The notes: a model not told the origin generated them from the letters alone. 64,000 nt of DNA from CAWEYO01 sp963813315 (GCA_963813315.1 CAWEYO010000017.1:62001-126000), one strand, 5' to 3'; positions 9,721 through 18,359 are shown, counted from the stretch's first letter. A program made the numbers and translations.

Positions 9721-10509
9721 ATAAATCGTCGCCGCCGTATTTATGAAGGCAAGGCCAAGATCCTCTATGAGGGTCCCGAGCCCGGCACTCTGATCCAGTT
9801 CTTCAAGGACGACGCGACCGCCTTCAACAAGAAGAAGCACGAGATCATCGACGGCAAGGGCGTGCTCAACAACCGCATTTCCGAGCACATCTTCACGCAT
9901 TTGAACCGCATGGGCATTCCGACCCACTTCATCCGCCGGCTCAACATGCGCGAGCAGTTGATCAAGGAAGTTGAGATCATCCCGCTCGAAGTCGTCGTGC
10001 GCAACATCGCGGCCGGTTCGCTCGCCAAGCGACTCGGCATCGAGGAAGGCACGGTGCTGCCGCGCTCGATCATCGAGTTCTACTACAAGGCGGACGCGCT
10101 CGACGATCCGATGGTTTCGGAGGAGCACATCACCGCATTCGGCTGGGCGAGCCCACAGGAAATCGATGATGTGATGGCGCTTGCCATTCGCGTCAACGAC
10201 TTCCTGTCCGGTCTTTTTCTCGGTGTCGGCATCCAGTTGGTCGATTTCAAGATGGAATGCGGACGGCTCTACGAGGGCGACATGATGCGCATTGTCGTGG
10301 CCGACGAGATTTCCCCGGATTCCTGCCGACTGTGGGATGTCGCAACGCAGGACAAGCTGGACAAGGACCGCTTTCGCCGGGACATGGGCGGGCTTGTGGA
10401 GGCCTATCAGGAGGTCGCGCGTCGGCTGGGCATCATGAACGAGAACGAACCGCCGCGTCCGTCCGGACCCGTGCTGGTTTCGACAAATGGCAAAGGGCGG
10501 CCCCACTAG
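9721..10509 (+). CDS. purC: Phosphoribosylaminoimidazole-succinocarboxamide synthase, apparent ATA start
   Basis: PurC (SAICAR synthetase), 262 residues, joins aspartate to CAIR using ATP. Homologs open MNRRRRIYEGKAKILYEG. Here the same peptide is present, but the codon at the start position (9721) is ATA rather than ATG. The frame is closed by TGA at 9700, and no ATG, GTG or TTG lies in frame before GTG at 9862, which would remove the nucleotide-binding N-terminus. The downstream signature IIPLEVVVRNIAAGSLAKR and QLVDFKMECGR are intact. Either initiation is at ATA, or one G-to-A base is wrong. Identity is certain; the start is not. Confidence 0.92.
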   Translation: MNRRRRIYEGKAKILYEGPEPGTLIQFFKDDATAFNKKKHEIIDGKGVLNNRISEHIFTHLNRMGIPTHFIRRLNMREQLIKEVEIIPLEVVVRNIAAGSLAKRLGIEEGTVLPRSIIEFYYKADALDDPMVSEEHITAFGWASPQEIDDVMALAIRVNDFLSGLFLGVGIQLVDFKMECGRLYEGDMMRIVVADEISPDSCRLWDVATQDKLDKDRFRRDMGGLVEAYQEVARRLGIMNENEPPRPSGPVLVSTNGKGRPH

Positions 10510-10649
10510 GTGTGTTGGGATTCAGGTCAGGCCGAGTTGAAAATGGCGGTTTTCGAGAACCGGCACGCAGCGTACGTTTGGGTACGTGAGTACCGGAAGC
10601 GCAGAAGACTGCCATTTGCAGGCCGGCATAACCTGAATACCAACAGACC
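10510..10649. repeat. 140-bp palindromic intergenic element, copy 3
   Basis: Begins at the base after the purC stop and ends 35 bases before purS. Its arms and internal hairpins match those of the copy at 6500. It separates two genes of the same pathway that usually lie close together. Confidence 0.88.
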
Positions 10650-10684
10650 CTAATCCGCGCCGATCCACCGCAGGAGCAGCCGAC

Positions 10685-10927
10685 TTGATCAAGGCTCGTG
10701 TCACCGTCACGTTGAAGAACGGCGTTCTCGACCCGCAGGGCAAGGCAATCGAGCACGCGCTCGACAGCCTTGGCTTTTCAGGGATTGGCTCCGTCAGGCA
10801 AGGCAAGGTTTTCGACATCGAGGTCGACGGAACCGACGCCGCCGGGGCGGAAGCCAACCTCAAGGCGATGTGCGAGAAGCTGCTGGCCAATACCGTGATC
10901 GAAAATTATAGTGTAGCTCTCATCTGA
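10685..10927 (+). CDS. purS: Phosphoribosylformylglycinamidine synthase subunit PurS
   Basis: An 80-residue PurS, the small structural subunit that lets PurL and PurQ assemble into FGAM synthetase. It matches the family over its whole length (IKARVTVTLKNGVLDPQGKAIEHAL). The start is a TTG at 10685 preceded by AGGAG at good spacing; no ATG fits. It is followed after 59 bp by purQ, the usual order. Confidence 0.95.
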   Translation: MIKARVTVTLKNGVLDPQGKAIEHALDSLGFSGIGSVRQGKVFDIEVDGTDAAGAEANLKAMCEKLLANTVIENYSVALI

Positions 10928-10986
10928 AGTTGTGCCCGAGGAATGAACGAACTCCGCGAACCTCAGGGACCTTTCGACCAGACATC

Positions 10987-11655
10987 ATGAAATCCGCTGT
11001 CGTACTCCTGCCCGGCCTTAACCGCGACCGCGACATGATCGCGGCGCTAAGCAGCATTTCCGGCACCCCGCCGATAACGGTCTGGCAAACCGATACCGAG
11101 ATACCGGACGTGGACCTGATCGTCATTCCGGGCGGCTTTTCCTATGGCGACTACCTGCGTTGCGGCGCCATTGCTGCACGCATGCCGGTGATGCGGGCGA
11201 TCGCCGAAAAGGCGAGAAGTGGCGTCCTGGTGATGGGTGTTTGCAACGGCTTCCAGATTCTGGTCGAGGCGGGGCTTCTGCCCGGAGTACTGATGCGCAA
11301 CGACCATCTGAAGTTCGTCTGCCGCGAGGTAAAGCTGCGGGTGGAGAATGCCGGCACCTCCTTTACCCGGAACTACGCGCCGGGTCAGGTCATTCGTTGC
11401 CCGGTCGCGCATCATGACGGCAACTATTTCGCGGACGCCGAAACGCTCGCGCGGCTCGAAGGCAATGGCCAAGTCGTCTTCCGCTATGCTGAAGGCACCA
11501 ACCCGAACGGCGCGATTCACGACATTGCCGGCATCATCAACGAATCCGGCAACGTGCTCGGCCTGATGCCTCATCCGGAAAACCTGATCGAACCCGCGCA
11601 TGGCGGAACGGACGGCCGTGCGCTTTTCAAAGGCGCGCTCGGTATCGCAGCTTGA
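10987..11655 (+). CDS. purQ: Phosphoribosylformylglycinamidine synthase subunit PurQ (glutamine amidotransferase)
   Basis: PurQ, 222 residues, a class I glutaminase that supplies ammonia to PurL. The nucleophile is Cys86 in GVCNGFQ; the His/Glu pair is in LMPHPEN near the C-terminus. The start at 10987 (MKSAVVLLPGLNRDRDM) follows homologs; an upstream start at 10930 would add an unconserved leader. It works with purS and purL, which flank it, and between it and purL a lipoprotein gene is inserted. Confidence 0.96.
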   Translation: MKSAVVLLPGLNRDRDMIAALSSISGTPPITVWQTDTEIPDVDLIVIPGGFSYGDYLRCGAIAARMPVMRAIAEKARSGVLVMGVCNGFQILVEAGLLPGVLMRNDHLKFVCREVKLRVENAGTSFTRNYAPGQVIRCPVAHHDGNYFADAETLARLEGNGQVVFRYAEGTNPNGAIHDIAGIINESGNVLGLMPHPENLIEPAHGGTDGRALFKGALGIAA

Positions 11656-11725
11656 CCTGCGCTTCGCCATCCGGTTGATCCATCCAGATAGCCCTCATGA
11701 AAAATCAGAACGGATCACTGCCACG

Positions 11726-12160
11726 ATGATCACGCATCGCGCCCTTGCGGCCCCTCGCAATATCCAGCGGACCGCCATCCTTGTCTTGATTGCCGGGGCC
11801 ATCACGGCATGTCAGTCCCGCCCCGGACAGGACGCCGGCAGTTCCGGCAAGAGTGCATCCCTTCTGGCGATGGAGCAGGTTGCAATCGCCGCCCATAAGT
11901 GCTGGTTCGCCAGCAAGGACCCGGAGTTCCGGCCATACCGCATGGCAAACGAGCTGAATTCCTTCAGCGGGCGACCGCGCTTCCTTCTCGTTCCCGCCGG
12001 GAACTTCGAGGCGAAACCGCTCCTCGTCGTGCAGGCAGAGGGTTCGTCACGGAAGGTCGAGACCTTCGGTCCGCTGTTGGCAGAGCCGCTCGGAACGCGC
12101 ATTTCCGCCGATATCACACGATGGTCCTCCGGCGACAGCGCTTGCGGCAGGTCAACTTGA
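11726..12160 (+). CDS. Hypothetical lipoprotein
   Basis: A 144-residue predicted lipoprotein. The N-terminus is basic, then hydrophobic (AILVLIAGAITAC), with a lipobox ending at Cys29. I do not recognise the family. The mature part has HKCWFASKDPEFRPYRMANE and DSACGRST, two cysteines that might pair in the periplasm. The start at 11726 gives a proper signal peptide; further upstream starts would bury it. It sits between purQ and purL, but nothing suggests a role in purine synthesis. Confidence 0.65.
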   Translation: MITHRALAAPRNIQRTAILVLIAGAITACQSRPGQDAGSSGKSASLLAMEQVAIAAHKCWFASKDPEFRPYRMANELNSFSGRPRFLLVPAGNFEAKPLLVVQAEGSSRKVETFGPLLAEPLGTRISADITRWSSGDSACGRST

Positions 12161-12247
12161 CGCGCGGCTCAGAGCGGCGTTTGCCGGCAATTTCGCTGGT
12201 GTTGCGGCCCTCGATATGCAATTCGGCATTTGCGGGCAAACCGCCAG

Positions 12248-12320
12248 AACATCGGACCCGAAGGTGGTAACCGGCTTCGGGGAAAATCCGATGTTCAAAC
12301 AAAGAGATAGAGCGGCAGCA
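12248..12320. repeat. CATCGGACCCGAAAGTGGG-type dyad repeat (family B), copy 1
   Basis: CATCGGACCCGAAGGTGG ... GGGGAAAATCCGATGTTC forms a stem (CATCGGA/TCCGATG), followed by the tail CAAACAAAGAGATAGAGC. Related copies lie at 16779, 26844 and 55088. It occupies the gap upstream of purL. Confidence 0.75.
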
Positions 12321-12364
12321 TCGATTCCATCGTGTTCTAGAAGCCAAGGCACGGAAGCTGGACG

Positions 12365-14590
12365 ATGGCCATCCCCGACGACTTGAAGATCACCGCCGAG
12401 CTTGTCGCCGCCCATGGGCTGAAGCCGGACGAATATCAGCGAATTCTCGATTTGATCGGCCGCGAGCCCACGTTTACCGAACTCGGCATCTTCTCAGCGA
12501 TGTGGAACGAGCATTGTTCATACAAATCCTCAAAGAAGTGGCTGCGTACACTGCCGACCAGTGGCCCGCGAGTGATCCAGGGACCAGGGGAAAACGCCGG
12601 TGTGGTCGATATCGGCGACGGCGAATGTGTGGTCTTCAAGATGGAAAGCCACAACCACCCGTCTTACATCGAGCCCTATCAGGGCGCGGCGACCGGCGTC
12701 GGGGGCATCCTGCGCGATGTTTTCACAATGGGCGCGCGGCCGATTGCGGCGATGAACGCGCTGCGCTTCGGCGCGCCGGATCATCCCAAGACCCGTCATC
12801 TGGTGGCGGGCGTTGTCGCCGGCGTCGGCGGCTACGGCAACGCGTTTGGCGTGCCAACGGTCGGCGGCGAGGTCAATTTCGATCGCTCCTACAACGGCAA
12901 CTGCCTGGTCAATGCATTCGCGGCCGGCCTCGCAAGGACCGACGCGATTTTCTATTCCAGGGCCGAAGGCGTCGGCTTGCCTGTTGTCTATCTGGGCGCG
13001 AAAACCGGCCGCGACGGGGTGGGCGGCGCAACCATGGCGTCGGCGGAGTTCGACGACAGAATAGAGGAAAAGCGGCCAACTGTGCAGGTCGGCGACCCGT
13101 TCACGGAGAAATGCCTGCTGGAAGCCTGCCTCGAACTGATGGCGTCCGGCGCGGTCATCGCCATTCAGGACATGGGTGCGGCCGGCCTCACCTGCTCGGC
13201 CGTCGAGATGGGCGCCAAGGGCGATCTCGGCATCGAACTCGATCTCGACAAGGTGCCGGTCCGCGAGGAGCACATGTCGGCGTACGAGATGATGCTTTCC
13301 GAGAGCCAGGAGCGCATGCTGATGGTGCTTCGGCCGGAGAAGGAAGAGCGGGCCGAGGCAATCTTCCGCAAATGGGGGCTCGATTTCGCCATTGTCGGGC
13401 GCACGACCGACGACATGCGCTTCCGGATCATTCACAATGGCAGGGAAGTCGCCAATCTGCCGATCAAGGATCTGGGCGACCAGGCCCCCGAATATGACAG
13501 GCCCTGGATCGAACCAGCAAAGGCGGCACCGCTTGCCGATGATGACATTCCGCAGGCCGGCATCGCTGAATCCCTTTTGCAACTGCTTGGCGGCCCCGAT
13601 CTCTCCAGCCGGCGCTGGGTTTGGGAGCAATACGACACGCTCATCCAGGGCAATTCGCTGCAGATCCCCGGCGGCGATGCCGGCGTCGTGCGGGTTGACG
13701 GCCACCCCGCCAAGGCCCTCGCCTTCTCGTCCGACGTGACGCCGCGCTATTGCCAGGCCGACCCTTACGAAGGCGGCAAACAGGCCGTTGCCGAGTGCTG
13801 GCGAAATTTGACCGCGACCGGAGCGGAGCCACTTGCCGCCACCGATAATCTCAACTTCGGCAACCCGGAGCGGCCGGAGATCATGGGCCAGTTCGCGCGG
13901 GCAGTGACCGGTATCGGCGACGCTTGCAGGGCGCTCGCCTTCCCGATCGTTTCCGGCAATGTCTCGCTATACAATGAGACCAACGGCCAGGGCATATTGC
14001 CGACGCCGACAATCGGCGGTGTAGGACTGATCAGCGACTGGTCGAAAATGGCGCGCATCGGCTTTGCCGGCGAAAACGACCTTATCCTTTTGTTCGGTGC
14101 GCCGGACTGGTGGGGCACGCATCTGGGTCAATCGATCTACATGCGCGACATTCACGGCCGCACGGATGGTCCGCCGCCGCCAGTCGATCTGGCGCACGAG
14201 AGAAAGGTCGGCGATTTCGTGCGCGCCCTGATCGTCGATGGCGTGGCGACCGCGGTGCATGATGTGTCGGATGGCGGCCTTGCGGTCGCGCTTGCCGAAA
14301 TGGCTATGGCGTCCGGGATCGGCGCCACGGTCAATCAATTGGAAGGCGGCGACCCGCTCCCGCAGTTCTTCGGCGAGGATCAGGGCCGCTATGTCGTGAC
14401 GGTCAAGGAATTTCCAGATCTCGAGGACTTCGCCAGCTTCATGGCGCGCATCAGCGATGCCGGCATTTTCGCGCCGTGGATCGGCACGACCGGCGGCAGC
14501 GAATTGAAACTGGGCAGTGCGCGTGCGATACCTGTTTCGGAATTGAGGGCCGCTCACGAATCCTGGTTCCCTCGTTTCATGGGGAACTGA
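12365..14590 (+). CDS. purL: Phosphoribosylformylglycinamidine synthase subunit PurL
   Basis: PurL of the small (Bacillus-type) class, 741 residues, the ATP-dependent FGAM synthetase subunit. It makes FGAM from FGAR using ammonia from PurQ. Conserved blocks are FSAMWNEHCSYKSSKKWLRTLP, MESHNHPSYIEPYQGAATGVGG (with the catalytic His) and GGVGLI in the C-terminal AIRS-like half. Length and domain order are normal and there is no frameshift. bolA follows 14 bp later with its own Shine-Dalgarno, so the two are probably co-transcribed. Confidence 0.98.
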   Translation: MAIPDDLKITAELVAAHGLKPDEYQRILDLIGREPTFTELGIFSAMWNEHCSYKSSKKWLRTLPTSGPRVIQGPGENAGVVDIGDGECVVFKMESHNHPSYIEPYQGAATGVGGILRDVFTMGARPIAAMNALRFGAPDHPKTRHLVAGVVAGVGGYGNAFGVPTVGGEVNFDRSYNGNCLVNAFAAGLARTDAIFYSRAEGVGLPVVYLGAKTGRDGVGGATMASAEFDDRIEEKRPTVQVGDPFTEKCLLEACLELMASGAVIAIQDMGAAGLTCSAVEMGAKGDLGIELDLDKVPVREEHMSAYEMMLSESQERMLMVLRPEKEERAEAIFRKWGLDFAIVGRTTDDMRFRIIHNGREVANLPIKDLGDQAPEYDRPWIEPAKAAPLADDDIPQAGIAESLLQLLGGPDLSSRRWVWEQYDTLIQGNSLQIPGGDAGVVRVDGHPAKALAFSSDVTPRYCQADPYEGGKQAVAECWRNLTATGAEPLAATDNLNFGNPERPEIMGQFARAVTGIGDACRALAFPIVSGNVSLYNETNGQGILPTPTIGGVGLISDWSKMARIGFAGENDLILLFGAPDWWGTHLGQSIYMRDIHGRTDGPPPPVDLAHERKVGDFVRALIVDGVATAVHDVSDGGLAVALAEMAMASGIGATVNQLEGGDPLPQFFGEDQGRYVVTVKEFPDLEDFASFMARISDAGIFAPWIGTTGGSELKLGSARAIPVSELRAAHESWFPRFMGN

Positions 14591-14604
14591 CGGAGGATTG
14601 CCGA

Positions 14605-14838
14605 ATGGCCATGGATGCGGGCGAAATCGAAAAGTTGATCAAGGATGGCATACCGGACGCGAAGGTTACGATTCGCGACCTTGCCGGTGACGGCGATCAC
14701 TATGCGGCAGAGGTCGTCGCGGAAAGCTTCCGCGGCAAGACCCGCGTCCAGCAGCACCAAATGGTCTACAATGCCCTGAAGGGAAGCATGGGCGGCGCGC
14801 TGCACGCCCTGGCGCTGCAAACCAGCGCACCCGACTGA
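14605..14838 (+). CDS. BolA-family protein
   Basis: A 77-residue BolA-like protein. BolA proteins bind a [2Fe-2S] cluster jointly with CGFS glutaredoxins and take part in Fe-S delivery or iron sensing. The family core is seen as KVTIRDLAGDGDHYAAEVVAESFRGK and QHQMVYNAL; the His in GDGDHY is a candidate cluster ligand. The start at 14605 is preceded by CGGAGG. The CGFS glutaredoxin gene lies 251 bp downstream, supporting a BolA-Grx pair. Confidence 0.92.
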   Translation: MAMDAGEIEKLIKDGIPDAKVTIRDLAGDGDHYAAEVVAESFRGKTRVQQHQMVYNALKGSMGGALHALALQTSAPD

Positions 14839-14850
14839 CGGGCACACGGG

Positions 14851-14989
14851 GTGTGTTGAGATTCAGGTCAGGCCGTGCCGAAAATGGCGGTTTTCGAGAA
14901 CCGGCACGCAGCGTACGTTTGGGTACGTGAGTACCGGAAGCGCAGAAGACCGCCATTTGCAGGCCGGCATCACCTGAATTCCAACACGC
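14851..14989. repeat. 140-bp palindromic intergenic element, copy 4
   Basis: Arms GTGTGTTGAGATTCAGGTC and CACCTGAATTCCAACAC; the internal hairpins are as in the other copies. It lies between bolA and grxD, about 100 bp upstream of the glutaredoxin start, so grxD probably has its own promoter in 14990-15080. Confidence 0.87.
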
Positions 14990-15089
14990 ACTTGGCGACA
15001 GCGCCTGTTGCCACAATATGGGATCGAGTGTTAGCACTAACTCAAGTGATTGCCGGGCCGTGGACCGGCTAAGACGAGGTATGGAATCC

Positions 15090-15425
15090 ATGAGCGGTAT
15101 TAACGACTACATCGACAGCGAAGTGAAGGGCAACGACGTCGTGCTCTTCATGAAGGGCACCCCCGGTTTTCCGCAATGTGGGTTCTCCGGCCAGGTCGTC
15201 CAGATACTGGATTACATCGGCGTCGACTACAAAGGCGTCGACGTGCTCACATCGACCGAGCTGCGCCAAGGGATCAAGGAATATTCGAACTGGCCGACCA
15301 TCCCGCAGCTTTATGTGAAGGGTGAGTTCGTTGGCGGGTGCGACATCGTGCGAGAGATGTTCCAGGCGGGCGAACTCCAATCCTTCTTTAGCGAGAAGGG
15401 TATCGCCGCCAGAGGCGCTGCCTGA
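15090..15425 (+). CDS. grxD: Monothiol (CGFS) glutaredoxin, Grx4 type
   Basis: A 111-residue monothiol glutaredoxin that carries and transfers [2Fe-2S] clusters with glutathione. The active site is Cys30 in PQCGFSGQVV, and the WPTIPQLYVKGEFVGGCDIVREM stretch binds glutathione. The start at 15090 (MSGINDYIDS) matches homologs; an ATG at 15081 is an alternative. It pairs functionally with the BolA protein just upstream. A strong intrinsic terminator follows at 15481. Confidence 0.95.
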   Translation: MSGINDYIDSEVKGNDVVLFMKGTPGFPQCGFSGQVVQILDYIGVDYKGVDVLTSTELRQGIKEYSNWPTIPQLYVKGEFVGGCDIVREMFQAGELQSFFSEKGIAARGAA

Positions 15426-15480
15426 TCGACAAGTAAAATCAATAGATTCCGGAGATTTCCGGAGTTGCTTGAGGAACGAT

Positions 15481-15510
15481 GCGCCGGCCTGCCGGCGCGT
15501 TTCCTTTTTA
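15481..15510 (+). terminator. Intrinsic terminator after grxD
   Basis: A perfect GCGCCGGC/GCCGGCGC stem with a very short loop is followed by GTTTCCTTTTTA. It ends the grxD transcript and abuts the possible upstream start of the next gene. Confidence 0.85.
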
Positions 15511-15531
15511 ATGTCCTTCGCGAGCAAGAGC

Positions 15532-16779
15532 ATGGACCAGACAATCTCTCCGAAAGCGCTGCGGCCTTCCCTACAGCTCCCGCGCTGGGAGTTCATCGCG
15601 CTCGCGGCGGCGCTGATGGCCCTCAACGCGCTGGCGATCGACATCATGCTGCCCGGCCTCCAGCAGATCGGGGCGAGCCTTGGCGTCGAAAACGAGAACC
15701 ACAGGCAGTATGTGATCTCCGCTTACATTGCCGGCTTCGGTCTAGCCCAGCTTGGTTATGGGCCGGTGTCCGACCGCTTCGGCCGCCGTGCGCCGCTTCT
15801 GTCCGGCCTCGCGATCTATGTCCTTGCCGCGCTGGCAGCTTCCTTTTCTCCCAGCTTCACGGCCCTTCTGGCGCTACGCTTCGTGCAGGGCATTGGCGCG
15901 GCGGCGACGCGCGTCATCGCCGTGTCTGTCATTCGCGACACTTTCGGCGGCCGCGCGATGGCTGAAATCATGTCGCTCGTCTTCATGGTCTTCATGATCA
16001 TCCCTGTGATCGCGCCAAATATCGGACAGCTCGTGATGTTGTTCTCCGAGTGGCACATGATCTTCGTCGTCATGGCCGCAATGGCGCTGGCCATCACTGT
16101 CTGGACCGCATTGCGACTGCCCGAGACGCTCCATCCGGAATACCGGCGGCCCCTCACCATCAGCTCGGTAGTCGGCGGGTTCGGCATCGTGCTGTCCAAC
16201 CGGACGGCGATTTGCTACACGCTGGCAACGACAACAGTGTTCGGCGCCCTGTTCGGATTTATCAATTCGGCCCAGCAGATTTATGTGGGGATCTATGGGC
16301 TCGGCGTTTTGTTTCCCGTCCTGTTCGCCGCCGTTGCAGGCATGATGGCGGTGTCGTCGTTCGCCAATTCGCAGCTGGTGGGACGCTTCGGCATGCGGCG
16401 GCTCTCGCATGGCGCTCTCGTCGGGTTCTTCCTGGTCAACAGCACCATGTTCGGCCTGTCGCTGCTTGGCCCGGTGCCGTTGCCGATTTTCGTTGCGCTT
16501 TTCACAGCCGCGATGCTCCAATTCGGCTGGATAGGGTCCAACTTCAATTCAATCGCGATGGAGCCGCTCGGGCATGTCGCGGGCACAGCCTCGTCCGTCA
16601 CGGGCTTCATCCAGACTGTTGGCGGCGGGCTCATCGGGGCGGCCATAGGCCAGGCTTTCGACGGCACCGTCATGCCGCTGTCCGCAGGCTTCTGCCTGGT
16701 CTCCGCGATCGCCCTTGCGATGGTGCTTGTTGCCGAACGTGGAAAACTCTTCCAGGCGCATGAAAAGCCGCACGTCTAA
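15532..16779 (+). CDS. MFS drug-efflux protein, Bcr/CflA family
   Basis: A 415-residue inner-membrane proton antiporter of the Bcr/CflA subgroup, with about 12 transmembrane helices. The family signatures are ALNALAIDIMLPGLQQIG in helix 1, YGPVSDRFGRRAPLLSGL in the loop 2-3 motif A, and LRFVQGIGAAATRV in helix 4. The start at 15532 (MDQTISPKALRPSLQL) is chosen over ATG 15511, because the latter touches the terminator's T-run and would lack a Shine-Dalgarno. Substrate cannot be told. No regulator is adjacent. Confidence 0.88.
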   Translation: MDQTISPKALRPSLQLPRWEFIALAAALMALNALAIDIMLPGLQQIGASLGVENENHRQYVISAYIAGFGLAQLGYGPVSDRFGRRAPLLSGLAIYVLAALAASFSPSFTALLALRFVQGIGAAATRVIAVSVIRDTFGGRAMAEIMSLVFMVFMIIPVIAPNIGQLVMLFSEWHMIFVVMAAMALAITVWTALRLPETLHPEYRRPLTISSVVGGFGIVLSNRTAICYTLATTTVFGALFGFINSAQQIYVGIYGLGVLFPVLFAAVAGMMAVSSFANSQLVGRFGMRRLSHGALVGFFLVNSTMFGLSLLGPVPLPIFVALFTAAMLQFGWIGSNFNSIAMEPLGHVAGTASSVTGFIQTVGGGLIGAAIGQAFDGTVMPLSAGFCLVSAIALAMVLVAERGKLFQAHEKPHV

Positions 16780-16838
16780 AGCATCGGACCCGAAAGTGGG
16801 ACCGGTTTCGGGAAAAATCCGATGCTCAAACAAAGAGG
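16779..16838. repeat. Family B dyad repeat, copy 2
   Basis: GCATCGGACCCGAAAGTGGG ... AAAAATCCGATGC forms the stem, followed by TCAAACAAAGAG. It begins at the stop codon of the MFS gene and may serve as a stem-loop transcript end, though it has no T-run. Confidence 0.8.
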
Positions 16839-16916
16839 TTCGGCCAGGAAATAGCACTCGCCTTTCTGGTCCACGCAAAGATGGTCCAGCCGGGCGTGCT
16901 GTCAAGACGCCTGGGC

Positions 16917-17789
16917 TCAGTCCACTGGCGCGGGGATGGCGTCATTCAACGCTGCAAAGTCGAACAGGCCCCGGTCGAGGAGATGCGAGGCCCGTACATT
17001 GGTCAGCGCGCGGATCATTGTGTCCTTGCGCCCGGGCATGCGCCGTTCGATGTCTTCCAGCATCGCCTTCATTGCATTGCGCTGCAGCCCTTCCTGACTG
17101 CCGCAGAGATCGCAGGGTATGATCGGAAAACGCATCAGGCCGGCGAATTTCTCCAGATCGGCTTCGGCGCAATAGCTCAGCGGCCTCAGCACCATGACGT
17201 CGCCTTCGTCGTTGAGGAGCTTGGGCGGCATCGCTGCCAGCCGTCCACCATGAAAGAGATTCATGAAAAAGGTCTCCAGAACATCCTCGCGATGGTGACC
17301 GAGCACCAGCGAGGAACAACCCTCCTCCCGCGCGATTCGATAGAGATGACCGCGACGCAGCCGCGAGCATAGCGAGCAATAGGTGTTGCCCTGGGCTATC
17401 TTGTCGGTGACGATGGAATAGGTATCCCGATACTCTATGCGATGGGCGATACCGTGCCGTTCGAGAAAATCCGGCAGTACATGTTTCGGGAAGTTCGGCT
17501 GGCCCTGATCGAGGTTGCAAGCCAGCAGGTCGACCGGCAGAAGGCCGCGCCATTTCAGATCGAGCAGAACCGCCAGCAATCCATAGGAATCCTTGCCTCC
17601 GGATAGTGCGACCAGCCACCGGTCGCCGGCCCTCACCATGGCAAAGTCGTCCATCGCCTGCCGCGCCAACCGAAGAAGTCGCTTGCGCAGCTTGTTGAAT
17701 TCAACGGACGCAGGCGCTTCCTGAAAAAGCGAGAAATCGTCCTTCACCAGTTCAAGGGCCGTCTCATCCGCCCGAGCGTGCGCGTTCAT
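16917..17789 (-). CDS. ttcA: tRNA 2-thiocytidine(32) synthetase TtcA
   Basis: TtcA, 290 residues, an ATP-pyrophosphatase that thiolates C32 of certain tRNAs. The PP-loop is SGGKDS at 63-68. The [4Fe-4S] ligands come from Cys138/Cys141 in CSLCSR and Cys226 in PCDLCG; Cys229 is the second cysteine of that pair. The start at 17789 (MNAHARADETALELV) is chosen because the upstream extension falls in a hairpin repeat. The enzyme needs Fe-S clusters, which the SUF genes in this window would supply. Confidence 0.95.
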   Translation of the reverse strand: MNAHARADETALELVKDDFSLFQEAPASVEFNKLRKRLLRLARQAMDDFAMVRAGDRWLVALSGGKDSYGLLAVLLDLKWRGLLPVDLLACNLDQGQPNFPKHVLPDFLERHGIAHRIEYRDTYSIVTDKIAQGNTYCSLCSRLRRGHLYRIAREEGCSSLVLGHHREDVLETFFMNLFHGGRLAAMPPKLLNDEGDVMVLRPLSYCAEADLEKFAGLMRFPIIPCDLCGSQEGLQRNAMKAMLEDIERRMPGRKDTMIRALTNVRASHLLDRGLFDFAALNDAIPAPVD

Positions 17790-17806
17790 GCTTGTCCCCT
17801 TTGGAC

Positions 17807-17884
17807 CTAGTGTGGTGGATTTGAAGTTCCTGTCATTTCCATGGCATCCGCGTTCAGGAACTTCAAATCCGTAAACCACACTAG
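17807..17884. repeat. CTAG-ended long hairpin 1
   Basis: A 78-bp inverted repeat. The left arm is CTAGTGTGGTGGATTTGAAG and the right arm ends AAATCCGTAAACCACACTAG, with a loop of about 25 bases. It is the first of four consecutive hairpins with the same CTAGTG...CACTAG ends. Confidence 0.9.
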
Positions 17885-17897
17885 ATTCAATAAGTTG

Positions 17898-17973
17898 CTA
17901 GTGTGGCTTTGAATCCGAAATTCGATCCGAGCCTCGCTCCAAAGCGATACGAATTTCGGATTCGCCACACTAG
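17898..17973. repeat. CTAG-ended long hairpin 2
   Basis: A 76-bp inverted repeat, arms CTAGTGTGGCTTTGAATCCG and its near-complement ending GGATTCGCCACACTAG. The arms differ from those of hairpin 1 after the first ten bases. It shares its last four bases (CTAG) with hairpin 3. Confidence 0.9.
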
Positions 17974-18045
17974 TGGTCCGATTCTAACATTCGCATCCCG
18001 CGCGGCATAAACCCGTTTCGAATGTTAGAATCGAAAGACCACTAG
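17970..18045. repeat. CTAG-ended long hairpin 3
   Basis: A 76-bp inverted repeat, arms CTAGTGGTCCGATTCTAACA and GTTAGAATCGAAAGACCACTAG-type complement. It overlaps hairpin 2 by the shared CTAG. Confidence 0.9.
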
Positions 18046-18058
18046 CAATTTCAAAGTC

Positions 18059-18136
18059 CTAGTGGAGCTTTGGATTTGACATTCGCTGCCTGCACTGCAC
18101 CCAAGCGGGATGCGAATGTCAAATCCGCTCCACTAG
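18059..18136. repeat. CTAG-ended long hairpin 4
   Basis: A 78-bp inverted repeat, arms CTAGTGGAGCTTTGGATTTG and CAAATCCGCTCCACTAG. It is separated from hairpin 3 by 13 bases. Confidence 0.9.
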
Positions 18137-18359
18137 CAAGCGGTCGTCCGGGCCGCTTTGCGAATGATGTTCTGGCACCACGACTCCTGACATGGCAAGC
18201 GACATATCGCTCACAGCCTTTGTGGTTGCGGGCGTGGCGACTGCATCACCTTTCATTCCCTCTCTCGAAGTGGGATGATGCGAAGAAGGGGGTACCATAC
18301 GCCGAAGGACTTGGAATGCCTTGTTTTCCGGGCTTTCGTGACAAGGAGGAGGTAAGGAC

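Larger units (their letters stand above)
17790..18359. other. 570-bp intergenic region dominated by four long hairpins
   Basis: This gap separates ttcA from the SELENBP gene, which diverge. Its left two thirds (17807-18136) is an array of four CTAG-ended inverted repeats, listed separately. The right part (18140-18359) shows no convincing gene; it ends with a strong AAGGAGGAGG Shine-Dalgarno for the next gene. Confidence 0.7.

Noticed and set aside
12530..13705. 391-codon reverse frame inside purL
   Set aside because: Antisense to an intact, conserved purL.
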